Part shown: in pieces, positions 26,074-34,023 of the stretch
Position numbering within the stretch: position 1 is the first letter of the stretch
How the letters are laid out: each line of letters starts with the position of its first letter
Source: Chthonomonas sp. UBA2785
GTDB taxonomy: Bacteria > Armatimonadota > Fimbriimonadia > Fimbriimonadales > Fimbriimonadaceae
Direction of reading: 5' to 3'
NCBI GenBank assembly: GCA_002352215.1
Contig: DEIB01000010.1
Span: forward strand, 1 to 62,145
Length of the DNA stretch: 62,145 bases
The notes under the pieces: generated by a model
Database searches by the model: none
Told to the model about the DNA's origin: nothing
What the model saw: the letters and a program-made list of their open reading frames with translations, nothing else
Made by a program: the position numbers and the translations under genes

Positions 26074-26861
26074 TGGCACGTGGCGACGAACAACTGAACC
26101 GCATTTTTGAGCAGGGCCTTGCGGGGTCCTCGGCGGAAGAACGCAAGCTCATGGCCATCCGCGAAGGCTTGAAGTCTCTCAAGGCGGACGTGTCTTGTCC
26201 GGTGGAATTTGACGACGTGATGCGCCGCGTGCGCACCGAATCGGCGGCTCTGCCCGCAGCGACCAAGGGTGGCTTCCGGTTGCCCTGGATGTGGGGCGGC
26301 ACGATGGCCGTGGCCGCCACGGTGGTGGCCTTCGCCGTATTTATGTCGCGCCCGCAGACGGCGGTTTCGCCCACTTTGGCGGTAGATACGCCCACCACGG
26401 CGCCTCTCACGGCCCCGCTGGCGGCGCCCGATGCGGCTCCAGAGACGGAAAGTGCGGCCTCGGCCCTGGCCGACCAGCCCGTGGCCCTCGGCGCAACGGA
26501 ACTGGATAGCGCGCCCTCGATCGAGGACAATCCGGTGGCCGCGCTGAAGCGAGAAGTCGCCAACCCGCGCCGGAGTTCGGCTCGGCGAAGCCGGCCGGTC
26601 TCGCGCCCCGCGCCCGCACCCGTGACGCTCGCTCCGGCCAACATGCCGATGGCGCGCGCCAGTGGCTTGCCGGGCAATGCGGAATCGAGTGGCCTGGCCG
26701 GAGCCGGTGGAGGAGCCCCCGCGATGACCATGGCGGCGGCCGACCAAGCGGCCAAGGAAGAAAGCGTGCCGGTAGTTTTAATTTCTGAGCGTTCAGGGCC
26801 GGTGACGGGCCAGAATGCGGCCTTTGAAGTGGAAAGTGACGATGTGGTTTTTGGCGGTTAA
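26073..26861 (+). CDS. Putative membrane anti-sigma factor
   Basis: A 262-residue protein placed directly after the ECF sigma gene with a TGATG overlap. The N-terminal 65 residues are soluble and helical (NRIFEQGLAGSSAEERKLMA, VEFDDVMRRVRTES), then comes one TM helix (WGGTMAVAATVVAFAVFM, about 72-90), then a long Ala/Pro-rich periplasmic region. The zinc-binding HxxxCxxC of ZAS-type anti-sigma factors is absent, so it may be a different anti-sigma class. The role rests on position and topology, not on a clear domain match. Confidence 0.7.
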   Translation: MARGDEQLNRIFEQGLAGSSAEERKLMAIREGLKSLKADVSCPVEFDDVMRRVRTESAALPAATKGGFRLPWMWGGTMAVAATVVAFAVFMSRPQTAVSPTLAVDTPTTAPLTAPLAAPDAAPETESAASALADQPVALGATELDSAPSIEDNPVAALKREVANPRRSSARRSRPVSRPAPAPVTLAPANMPMARASGLPGNAESSGLAGAGGGAPAMTMAAADQAAKEESVPVVLISERSGPVTGQNAAFEVESDDVVFGG

Positions 26862-27828
26862 CTCGGCCTTTTTGACGACGGTGGCCCTCGCCACCCCGGT
26901 TACGCCTGTTGCGCCCCCGACTTCGACGCAAGCCAATGTGGCCTACACCCAGTTCGCTCGGGCGGTGGAGCAGAGCGGTCGCACGCGCGGCTTTGCCGTG
27001 CTCCTCACCTCCGATGGCCGCTGGCTGGCCCCCGATATTGACGCCGAAGGCCCGGCGCCCGTGCTTTTGCTCCGGGATGGTCGCCGTATGAGCACCCGTG
27101 TGCTGGCCAACGACGAGATCACCCGCCTCGCGCTCATTTTTGGCCCTACGGACGGGGCCACGGTCATCTCCGAAGCGGGAACCCTGCGCGATGGCCAAAC
27201 CGTGTGGGCGATTAGCGCCCAGGATGTGCATCGCGGTATGGTGGTCGGCGAGGATAAGGTCGGGATCGACGAAGACACCCGTCGCTACCTCCCCTTGCGT
27301 GAGTACCGCTTTGAAAATCTCTCGCTCGTCGGAAGCATGCCGGTTCTTGACCAAGAAGGGCGCCTATGCGGCTTCCTTTCGGCCTCGCTGGCGATTGATT
27401 CTTCCGCAGCCAATATGGTCCGCAGCGGTCAGTTTGGCCCCGGCGGCATTGCCGTGTCGTACTCCATCAATCCCACGGTGTTGCGCCGCGTTGTCACCGG
27501 TTTCCGCATGGCCGAACCCCGCGTGGATCACCCGACCATTGGTGCGTTCTGGCGGAACTACCCCGCCGGAGAAGGTGCCCTTGTCACCCAGGTTTTGCCG
27601 GAATCTCCGGCCGCCCAGGCGGGCTTACAAGCTGGCTTTGTCATTCTTAGCATTGATGGCGTGCCGGTGGATAACGCCGTCAAACTGGCCACGATGCTCT
27701 TTAACCTCAGCGTGGGCGATACCGTCAACATGACGGTCCGCGATCTGGATCGTACGTTTACGATTCAGCTGAAGGTCGGGGCCAATGCCAAGCCCGAAGC
27801 GTCAGCTCAAGCTTCCGAGACCCATTAA
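26842..27828 (+). CDS. Secreted degenerate HtrA/DegP-like protein with PDZ domain
   Basis: A 328-residue exported protein: signal peptide (about 1-22), a trypsin-like region (about 45-220) and a C-terminal PDZ domain (about 235-315) with GALVTQVLPESPAAQAGLQA and GFVILSIDGVPVDNA. By analogy with HtrA, GRWLAPDID occupies the place of the catalytic-His strand, RLALI that of the DLALL aspartate, and GSMPVLDQEG that of GNSGGPL, so the triad appears lost. ATG 26842 is chosen, with GGAAAG 5 nt upstream; it overlaps the anti-sigma gene by 20 nt. It probably binds peptides as a sensor or scaffold rather than cutting them. Confidence 0.75.
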   Translation: MWFLAVNSAFLTTVALATPVTPVAPPTSTQANVAYTQFARAVEQSGRTRGFAVLLTSDGRWLAPDIDAEGPAPVLLLRDGRRMSTRVLANDEITRLALIFGPTDGATVISEAGTLRDGQTVWAISAQDVHRGMVVGEDKVGIDEDTRRYLPLREYRFENLSLVGSMPVLDQEGRLCGFLSASLAIDSSAANMVRSGQFGPGGIAVSYSINPTVLRRVVTGFRMAEPRVDHPTIGAFWRNYPAGEGALVTQVLPESPAAQAGLQAGFVILSIDGVPVDNAVKLATMLFNLSVGDTVNMTVRDLDRTFTIQLKVGANAKPEASAQASETH

Positions 27829-29491
27829 ATTCGTTGATTCCGGGTTCAAATGCGATGTGAACCCGGTGGCCCTGCAAGGGTTCGTAGTCATCAGCTTCCC
27901 GAAAGGTCTTTCCAGTAAATAGTTTGTCATCCTTACGGAGTTCTACGGTGGCGCCAGTGGGGGATTTCCCAAATCGTCGCACCCGCACCACTTCCACTTC
28001 GCGCATGGCCAGCACCGGTCGGGGATTATCTTTGCCGTGTGGTTCCAGTAACTCCAGGTCCCGAATGAGGTCAAACGTGATGTCCTCGGCCCGAACTTCC
28101 AGGTCCACTTTGGTTTGCGGCACCAGCATGTCTTCGGTGAGGCGCTCTGCACCGTAGGCCGCCACAAAAGCCTCAAGTTCCTCAAAGCGAGCGGCCTCAA
28201 AGGAGAATCCGGCGGCCTGCTCGTGTCCGCCGCCTTTCAAGATGATAGGGGCGAGGTCATCCACAAGTTGCCCGATGTCGAAGCCAGGGATGCTGCGACA
28301 ACTTGCCTTGCCCATTCCATCCTCCATCAGTGTAATGGCGATGGTGGGGCGGAAGAACGCCTCGCGAACCTTTCCGGCCACAAGGCCAATGATGCCCTCG
28401 TGCCAGTCTCGCCCCACAGAGACAATGATGGGCGGCAACTCGGGCAGTGCCTTGATCGCGTCAATCGCCCGCTCCACCATCTCCTCCTGCAGGGATTTGC
28501 GCACTCGGTTCGCTTCTTCTAGCTCGGCGGCAAGTTGAAAGGCCTCTTGGTCATCCGAGGTCACCAGAAGATCGAGCGAGGGTCGCGGGTCCTCGATCCG
28601 CCCGGTGGCGTTCAGGCGGGGGCCAATTTGGTAGCCAATGGTCATCGCCGTGATGGGCGGCTTGATGCCGGCCCGCTCGTACATCTGCTTCAGCCCCGCC
28701 CGCTTGGTCGTGCTGAGCTTGGGCAGGCCCAAGGAGACAAGAACTCGGTTCTCGCCGGTCAGGGGCATCATGTCGGCCACGGTGCCAATCGCGGCCAGGT
28801 CCACCACCGACCGAAAAGCCGTCATTGGCTCCACATCAAAGCGAGAAGCCAACCCCACAATGAACTTGAGCGCCACCCCCGCCCCGCAAAGCTCGGCGTA
28901 GGGGTACATCGAATCCGCACGGTGCGGATTGATCACCGCCTTCACATTCGGCAGTTCCTCGGGCACCGCGTGGTGGTCGGTGACCACGACCTCCATGCCG
29001 AGTTCCATGGCCTTCGAGAGCTGCTCATGCGCCTTCACGCCGCAGTCACAAGTGATGAGCACCTTCGCCTTGATTGCCGCCGCCGCCTGGATGGCCAGGG
29101 GGTGGATGCCATAGCCCTCGAGCGCCCGGTTGGGCACGTGCGGCACGATGCGTGAGGGCGAACCAATCCGCTTGGCGTATCCGCACAGCCCCTTGAGCAG
29201 GATGGCGGTGCTGGTGACGCCGTCAGCGTCGTAGTCGCCGTGGATGTAGATCGTTTCGCCCCGGCGAAGGGCTCCTTCTACAATGTCCGCCCCGGCCTCA
29301 AAATCCGGTAGCAGGGCGGGGTCATGCAGGTGCGATTCTTCAGGATAAAGAAACGCGCGAATCCGTTCGAGATCATGGAACTGGTTCTGCACCAGCCACG
29401 CGGCCACCACCGGAGAAACGCCGAAGGCCGATTCGATCCGGGCTTCCGCCGCGGAATCACGAACCGGCCAACGCCAAATCTGCTCGGGCAC
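27758..29491 (-). CDS. recJ: Single-stranded-DNA-specific exonuclease RecJ
   Basis: A 577-residue DHH/DHHA1 nuclease degrading ssDNA 5' to 3' in repair and recombination. The DHH motifs are IHGDYDADGVTSTAILLKGL, VLITCDCGVKAHEQL, VVVTDHHAVPEELPN and VINPHR. The DHHA1 part has GGGHEQAAGFSF. The C-terminal OB domain follows. The 3' end overlaps the convergent PDZ gene by 71 bp. It starts 6 nt after the nusG stop, so it is probably cotranscribed with secE-nusG. Confidence 0.95.
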   Translation of the reverse strand: MPEQIWRWPVRDSAAEARIESAFGVSPVVAAWLVQNQFHDLERIRAFLYPEESHLHDPALLPDFEAGADIVEGALRRGETIYIHGDYDADGVTSTAILLKGLCGYAKRIGSPSRIVPHVPNRALEGYGIHPLAIQAAAAIKAKVLITCDCGVKAHEQLSKAMELGMEVVVTDHHAVPEELPNVKAVINPHRADSMYPYAELCGAGVALKFIVGLASRFDVEPMTAFRSVVDLAAIGTVADMMPLTGENRVLVSLGLPKLSTTKRAGLKQMYERAGIKPPITAMTIGYQIGPRLNATGRIEDPRPSLDLLVTSDDQEAFQLAAELEEANRVRKSLQEEMVERAIDAIKALPELPPIIVSVGRDWHEGIIGLVAGKVREAFFRPTIAITLMEDGMGKASCRSIPGFDIGQLVDDLAPIILKGGGHEQAAGFSFEAARFEELEAFVAAYGAERLTEDMLVPQTKVDLEVRAEDITFDLIRDLELLEPHGKDNPRPVLAMREVEVVRVRRFGKSPTGATVELRKDDKLFTGKTFREADDYEPLQGHRVHIAFEPGINEFNGSRKLELTLRAWHWPRPSAES

Positions 29492-29497
29492 GTCGAA

Positions 29498-30025
29498 TTA
29501 TTGCTTTTCGACGCCAGTGAATTCGAGTTCCACAGGCGTATCGCGGCCAAAGATGTTGATCATGACCTTGAGCTTTTCGCGTTCCGCATTCACTTCTTCA
29601 ATCTTGCCGGTGTAATCCACAAACGGACCTTCCACCACGCGCACAATTTCGCCTTTGTTGAAGGCAATCTTGGGCACTTCCTGGCTCACTTCCAGGTTCT
29701 TCATGATCCGCTTGACTTCAAAGTCTTCCAGCGGAACCGGCTTGCCGCCACTCTGCAAGAAACCTGTGACGCCCGAGGTGCTCTTGATGAGCTTAAACAC
29801 GTCGTCGGTGAGGTCCATGCGCACCAAGATGTAGCCCGGGAAGAGCTTCTTTTGGATGACCGTGCGCTTGCCGTTGCGGTGGCTCAGTTCGGGTTCGGTT
29901 GGGATCAAAATCTCGACGATGAAGGTGTTCCACAGGCCCAAGGCTTCGCCTCGGCGCATGATGAGTTCCGACACCTTCTTTTCGTGCATCGAGAGGGTGT
30001 GGACAGCGTACCAACGCAGAGCCAT
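29498..30025 (-). CDS. nusG: Transcription termination/antitermination factor NusG
   Basis: A 175-residue RNA polymerase-binding factor. The NGN domain has WYAVHTLSMHEKKV, KLFPGYILVRMDLTDDVF and the GVTGFLQSGGKPVPL loop. The KOW domain has FNKGEIVRVVEGPFVDYTGK and ends with VELEFTGVEKQ. It follows secE by 3 nt, as in most bacteria, but recJ follows instead of rplK. Confidence 0.97.
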   Translation of the reverse strand: MALRWYAVHTLSMHEKKVSELIMRRGEALGLWNTFIVEILIPTEPELSHRNGKRTVIQKKLFPGYILVRMDLTDDVFKLIKSTSGVTGFLQSGGKPVPLEDFEVKRIMKNLEVSQEVPKIAFNKGEIVRVVEGPFVDYTGKIEEVNAEREKLKVMINIFGRDTPVELEFTGVEKQ

Positions 30026-30028
30026 GGC

Positions 30029-30280
30029 TTAGACGCCACCTCCAATCAGGATGCTGAGAACGATACGGAAGGCTTCGGAGAGCAAGAAGAGGGTGACGGC
30101 CAGGATGGCGCACACGGCCAGCACCGTGCCGGTCATGCGCATGGTTTCCTTCTGCGTCGGCCAAGTCACGTGCTTCATTTCGCGCATGACGTCTTGAAAG
30201 AACCCACTGATACCGCGCGACTTTCGAAGTCCGTCCAGCGGGCTGCCCGAGGTAGCGGGCGTTTTCTTATCCGTGCTCAT
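30029..30280 (-). CDS. secE: Preprotein translocase subunit SecE
   Basis: An 83-residue single-span subunit of SecYEG. GFFQDVMREMKHVTWPTQKE is the conserved amphipathic surface helix, followed by one TM segment (VLAVCAILAVTLFLLSEAF). ATG 30280 is chosen over a GTG seven codons upstream because GGAG in CGGAGAAAA lies just before it. The usual tRNA-Trp/rpmG upstream neighbours are absent. Confidence 0.94.
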   Translation of the reverse strand: MSTDKKTPATSGSPLDGLRKSRGISGFFQDVMREMKHVTWPTQKETMRMTGTVLAVCAILAVTLFLLSEAFRIVLSILIGGGV

Positions 30281-30334
30281 TTTTCTCCGAGAGGTATTCA
30301 CCCTGGCGGGCTTGCCTCAAAAGGGGGGAATTTC

Positions 30335-30375
30335 CCAAATGTACCCTCTTCATTTGCAACAAAGAGGGCACTTGG
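30335..30375 (-). terminator. Possible terminator between greA and secE
   Basis: On the minus strand CCCTCTT and AAGAGGG form a 7-bp stem with an 11-nt loop, followed by TACATTT. The T-tract is weak. It separates greA from the secE-nusG-recJ unit. Confidence 0.45.
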
Positions 30376-30391
30376 GATGGTCGGTGAGATT

Positions 30392-30889
30392 TCAGCGAGA
30401 AATCTTCGAGATTTGATAGGTAATCGGGCCGACGGGAGCTTCGTAAGTGATGCTGTCGCCCGGCTTGGCCCCCATCAAAGCGGCCCCGAGGGGCGATTCT
30501 TCGCTGATCTGGTCTTCGTCAGGATTGGCTTCAATCGAAGCCACCATGCGCAGGGTGAATTCGATCCCACGCTCGTCATCCTTCACGGTCACCCGCGAGC
30601 CCAAACCGACATGATCGGTCGGGATCGTGGATTCGTCCAGGAGTTCCGCGTTCGAGAAAATCGTCTTGAGCTCGGCAATGCGGTTCTCCACAATCGCTTG
30701 CTCTTGCTTCACTTCGTCGAGTTCATTGTTATCCTCACTGAACTCGCCGTGGTCTTTGCTGTCGCGGATGCGTTGGGCAATCTCATCCCGCTTGACTTTC
30801 GTCAAGTACTCCAGCTCCGACTTCAACCGAGCGTGCCCCTCCGGCGTCAGCTGTACAGGGGATGCCTGCCCTAATTCCAATTCATCCAT
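30392..30889 (-). CDS. greA: Transcription elongation factor GreA
   Basis: A 165-residue factor that rescues backtracked RNA polymerase by stimulating transcript cleavage. It has the coiled-coil with LTPEGHARLKSELEYL, RIRDSKDHGEFSEDNNELDE (acidic tip) and the C-terminal FKBP-like domain with LGSRVTVKDDERG and SPLGAALMGAKPGDSITYEA. ATG 30889 is chosen because AGGA lies 6 nt upstream and GreA begins there; a longer ORF upstream is non-coding. Confidence 0.95.
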   Translation of the reverse strand: MDELELGQASPVQLTPEGHARLKSELEYLTKVKRDEIAQRIRDSKDHGEFSEDNNELDEVKQEQAIVENRIAELKTIFSNAELLDESTIPTDHVGLGSRVTVKDDERGIEFTLRMVASIEANPDEDQISEESPLGAALMGAKPGDSITYEAPVGPITYQISKISR

Positions 30890-31055
30890 AGCGTTCCTGA
30901 ATCTGTAAGACCCGGCATTATAGCCCGAAGGCGCAGGGTCGTTGTCTAGGATTCTCAACGAATGTCAACAGAAAATGGTTTCGCTGCCCGCCAAATACCC
31001 CCGCGAGAAGGGCAGGAGGCCCCGGCACACCTTGGTATCCTGTTCGCAATTCATC

Positions 31056-31766
31056 GTGAAACCTGTGGTGTCTTTCCGTTCGGCCTGGTTAGGAGTGGCG
31101 TGCCTCTCGGTGATGTCCGCACTCGCCCAAGCGGAAGGGCCGAGTTTGGATTCGCTTCAAGAACGTCGCCCGGCCATGTCCATCCTGGTCCGGAAGCACC
31201 AGATGGGCGCCGATATGGTGCAGGTGACGATGCTGAAAGGGGATTACCCTTCCGAACTCTTGCGTCAGCAGATCCTGCTGATGCCGAGCTACGGCACCAC
31301 GCCTCCGCGCGGGCTTGAAATTTTCGGCGGATCTCCGGGCAAGACGTTACGGCAGGCGATGTTTGCCGTGGATGGCCTTCTGATGCCCAAAACGGGTGAG
31401 ATCAACTTCGAGGCCATCGTCAAGCCGTTCTTGGGGGCGCCCGAACCCTTCGCGATCGACACGATGATCGTGGTGGTGGAAGGCATGCCGGCTGTGCCCA
31501 ACTCCACGCTGGTAGAGCACGCCACGGACACGGTTCTGCTTAAGGGCGTGCCGCTGGGCTCGGATTCGATCGAGTACCGCATCTCCGTCGCCAGTCAGGA
31601 TCCGGCGAAGATCAAGATTCCCACGAAATACCAGGCCACCACCCAGCCTGGAGCACCCGGGAAAGGCGGCTCGGGCAACAACCGACAAATGATTCTCATT
31701 GGCATTGGCGTCGCGGGCGTCATTGCGGCGGGGGCGTTGGTATACTCCCTCACACGGCGGCGATAA
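31056..31766 (+). CDS. Uncharacterised secreted protein with C-terminal TM anchor
   Basis: I do not recognise the family. The protein (about 236 residues from GTG 31056) has an N-terminal hydrophobic export signal (SAWLGVACLSVMSALAQA), a folded middle rich in beta-type sequence (GLEIFGGSPGKTLRQAMFAV, FAIDTMIVVVEGMP), a short Pro/Gly linker and a C-terminal TM helix (MILIGIGVAGVIAAGALVYS) with basic end TRRR. It lies 69 nt before three pilT genes on the same strand, so a role in the pilus-like machine is possible. The start is uncertain: no Shine-Dalgarno site, and the ORF extends upstream. Confidence 0.6.
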   Translation: MKPVVSFRSAWLGVACLSVMSALAQAEGPSLDSLQERRPAMSILVRKHQMGADMVQVTMLKGDYPSELLRQQILLMPSYGTTPPRGLEIFGGSPGKTLRQAMFAVDGLLMPKTGEINFEAIVKPFLGAPEPFAIDTMIVVVEGMPAVPNSTLVEHATDTVLLKGVPLGSDSIEYRISVASQDPAKIKIPTKYQATTQPGAPGKGGSGNNRQMILIGIGVAGVIAAGALVYSLTRRR

Positions 31767-31835
31767 CGACGCGTAAGGGACATTCTCTTCGGGTCGCGAT
31801 CGCCGTTGGGTTGCCAAAGCCAACGGATTAGCGGA

Positions 31836-32912
31836 ATGTCCAAACTCAATTTCACGATTTACGACCTCGTCGAAAAGGGCTACGAGCTCGGTGCCTCTGA
31901 CATCATGCTCAAGGCCAACCAAGTGCCTTACATGAAGCAGTACAGCTCCATGAACCCCCTGCCCGGGGAGTGGGCCAAGCTGACCGGCGACGATGTGATG
32001 GAGCTCCTCAAGCCCGTCATGCTGGACAAGCAGGTGCGCAAGTTCGACGAAACCAACGAAATGGACCTCGCCTTTGTGGTGGAAGGGAAGTGCCGCGTTC
32101 GTACGAACATCTACCGCCAACGCACTCACGCCGCTGCCGTTCTCCGTATCATTCCGCTGCGCATCCGCCAACTGGAAGAGCTCGGGATGCCGGCTTCGCT
32201 CTCCGAAGTCACCAAGCACCGCCAAGGTCTGGTACTGGTCACCGGTCCGACGGGTTCCGGGAAGACGACGACCCTGGCCGCCCTGCTGGACATCATCAAC
32301 CGCGAGCGCAACGTCCACATCGTCACCATCGAAGACCCGCTGGAAATCGAGCACCCCGATCACCAGAGCTACGTGAGCCAACGCGAAGTCGGGATTGACA
32401 CCGACGACTTCATCCCGGCCCTCCGCGCCGTGGTTCGTGAAGCGCCCGACGTCATCCTCATCGGTGAAATGCGCGACATCACCACGATGCACACCGCGCT
32501 CACCGCCGGGGAAACCGGCCACTTGGTGTTCTCCACGGTTCACACCTCCAGCGCCTACGAAACGCTTGACCGTATCATCAACATGTTCCCGCCGCACGAA
32601 AAGGGCTTCCTTTGTCAGCGGCTTGCCAACTCGCTCCGCGCCATCATCGCCCAAAAGCTGGTGCCGCGGGCCGACGGCCAGGGCCGCGTGGTGGTGCCGG
32701 AAATCCTGATCTGTACGCCCACCGTGAGCAAGGCCATTGAAGACGGCCACTTTGGTGACCTGTACCACCTGATGAACGAGGGCGGTTATTGGGGCATGCA
32801 GACGATGAACCAGGGCCTGGTGCGCTATGTGAAGGCGGGCATCGTGGACGAACCCACCGCCATCCAATACGCAGGTATTGTTTCGGAATTGAAGCAGATG
32901 CTTCGCCGGTAG
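31836..32912 (+). CDS. pilT: PilT/PilU-family twitching ATPase, paralogue 1
   Basis: A 358-residue secretion ATPase that would power retraction of a type IV pilus. Walker A is TGPTGSGKTTTLAALLDI, the Asp box is IVTIEDPLEIEH, Walker B is APDVILIGEMRDITTMHTAL and the His box is GHLVFSTVHTSSAYETLDRI. The N-terminal PAS-like domain has GASDIMLKANQVPYMK. ATG 31836 is chosen, ten residues into the ORF. It is the most divergent of three tandem copies, with STVHTSS like Pseudomonas PilT. Confidence 0.92.
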   Translation: MSKLNFTIYDLVEKGYELGASDIMLKANQVPYMKQYSSMNPLPGEWAKLTGDDVMELLKPVMLDKQVRKFDETNEMDLAFVVEGKCRVRTNIYRQRTHAAAVLRIIPLRIRQLEELGMPASLSEVTKHRQGLVLVTGPTGSGKTTTLAALLDIINRERNVHIVTIEDPLEIEHPDHQSYVSQREVGIDTDDFIPALRAVVREAPDVILIGEMRDITTMHTALTAGETGHLVFSTVHTSSAYETLDRIINMFPPHEKGFLCQRLANSLRAIIAQKLVPRADGQGRVVVPEILICTPTVSKAIEDGHFGDLYHLMNEGGYWGMQTMNQGLVRYVKAGIVDEPTAIQYAGIVSELKQMLRR

Positions 32913-32919
32913 GTCGTTT

Positions 32920-34023
32920 ATGTCAGCCGCTTATGATCGCTTAAAGTCGCTCCTAGAGCACGTGGTGGAGGTCGACGCGAGCGACCTCCATATCAAAGTC
33001 AACAACCCGCCGATCCTCCGGGTGCGCGGCGATCTCAAGCGGCTGGACATGCCGGCCCTCAGCGAAAGCGAGGTCGAAGCCATGTTCGATGCGGTGCTCA
33101 ACGACGAGCGCCGCGAGCGGCTCAACAACTTCAAGGAATGCGACCTTTCGTTTGCCGTGCCAGGCTTGGCACGGTTCCGTGTGAACCTGTACTGGCAGCA
33201 AGGGCGCAAGGGCGGCGTGTTCCGCCTCATCCCCTATCGCATCAAGACGATTGACGAAATCGGCTTGCCTGAGGTGACCAAGAAGCTGGCCTTGCTCCCA
33301 CGCGGGCTCATCCTCGTCACGGGGCCGACCGGGAGCGGCAAATCCACCTCTCTCGCGGCGATGATCAATCACATCAACGAGCACTCCACTCGCCACGTGA
33401 TCACCATCGAGGACCCCATCGAGTACGTCCACCAAGACCGCAAGTGCATCGTCAATCAGCGCGAGCTGGGCACGGACACCTCGAGCTTTGCCGAGGCTCT
33501 GCGTCACATCATGCGACAGAACCCGGACGTGATCCTTGTCGGCGAAATGCGCGACCTGGAAACCATCCAGCTGGCTATTACGGCGGCGGAAACCGGACAC
33601 TTGGTGTTTAGCACGCTCCACACCGTGGACGCCGCGCAAACCATCGACCGCGTAGTGGACGTTTTCGACCCCGAGCAACAGGAGCAGATCCGCACTCAGC
33701 TCGCGGTCACCCTGCAGGCGGTGGTCTCGCAATCGTTGCTACCGCGTTGCGACACCGAGGGGCGCATTGCCGCCTTCGAGGTCATGGTCGTCACCCCCTC
33801 CATCCGCACGATGGTCCGCGACGGCAAGACGCACCAACTGGTTTCGGACATTCAAACCGGGGGCGAGCACGGCATGCAGACGCTGGACAACCACCTGCTC
33901 AAGCTGGTGGAAGAGAAGAAAGTGGACTACGAAGTGGCACTCTCCAAGAGCACTAACATTCTCGAATTTGAGCGCCGAGCCTTGGCGCGCGGCATCGCCC
34001 CGGGAGCCTCGAGCAATGCCTGA
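32920..34023 (+). CDS. pilT: PilT/PilU-family twitching ATPase, paralogue 2
   Basis: A 367-residue ATPase with DASDLHIKVNNPPILRVRGD, Walker A VTGPTGSGKSTSLAAMIN, Asp box ITIEDPIEYVHQDRK, Walker B PDVILVGEMRDLETIQLAIT and His box GHLVFSTLHTVDAAQTIDRV. These match classical PilT closely. It starts 7 nt after paralogue 1, and its stop lies 5 nt inside paralogue 3, so all three are one transcript. Confidence 0.95.
   Translation: MSAAYDRLKSLLEHVVEVDASDLHIKVNNPPILRVRGDLKRLDMPALSESEVEAMFDAVLNDERRERLNNFKECDLSFAVPGLARFRVNLYWQQGRKGGVFRLIPYRIKTIDEIGLPEVTKKLALLPRGLILVTGPTGSGKSTSLAAMINHINEHSTRHVITIEDPIEYVHQDRKCIVNQRELGTDTSSFAEALRHIMRQNPDVILVGEMRDLETIQLAITAAETGHLVFSTLHTVDAAQTIDRVVDVFDPEQQEQIRTQLAVTLQAVVSQSLLPRCDTEGRIAAFEVMVVTPSIRTMVRDGKTHQLVSDIQTGGEHGMQTLDNHLLKLVEEKKVDYEVALSKSTNILEFERRALARGIAPGASSNA

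Noticed and set aside
26842..27828. Active HtrA/DegP protease
   Set aside because: The GNSGG serine motif, the catalytic His strand and the DLAL aspartate are not found in the expected order, so only a degenerate protease plus PDZ is called.
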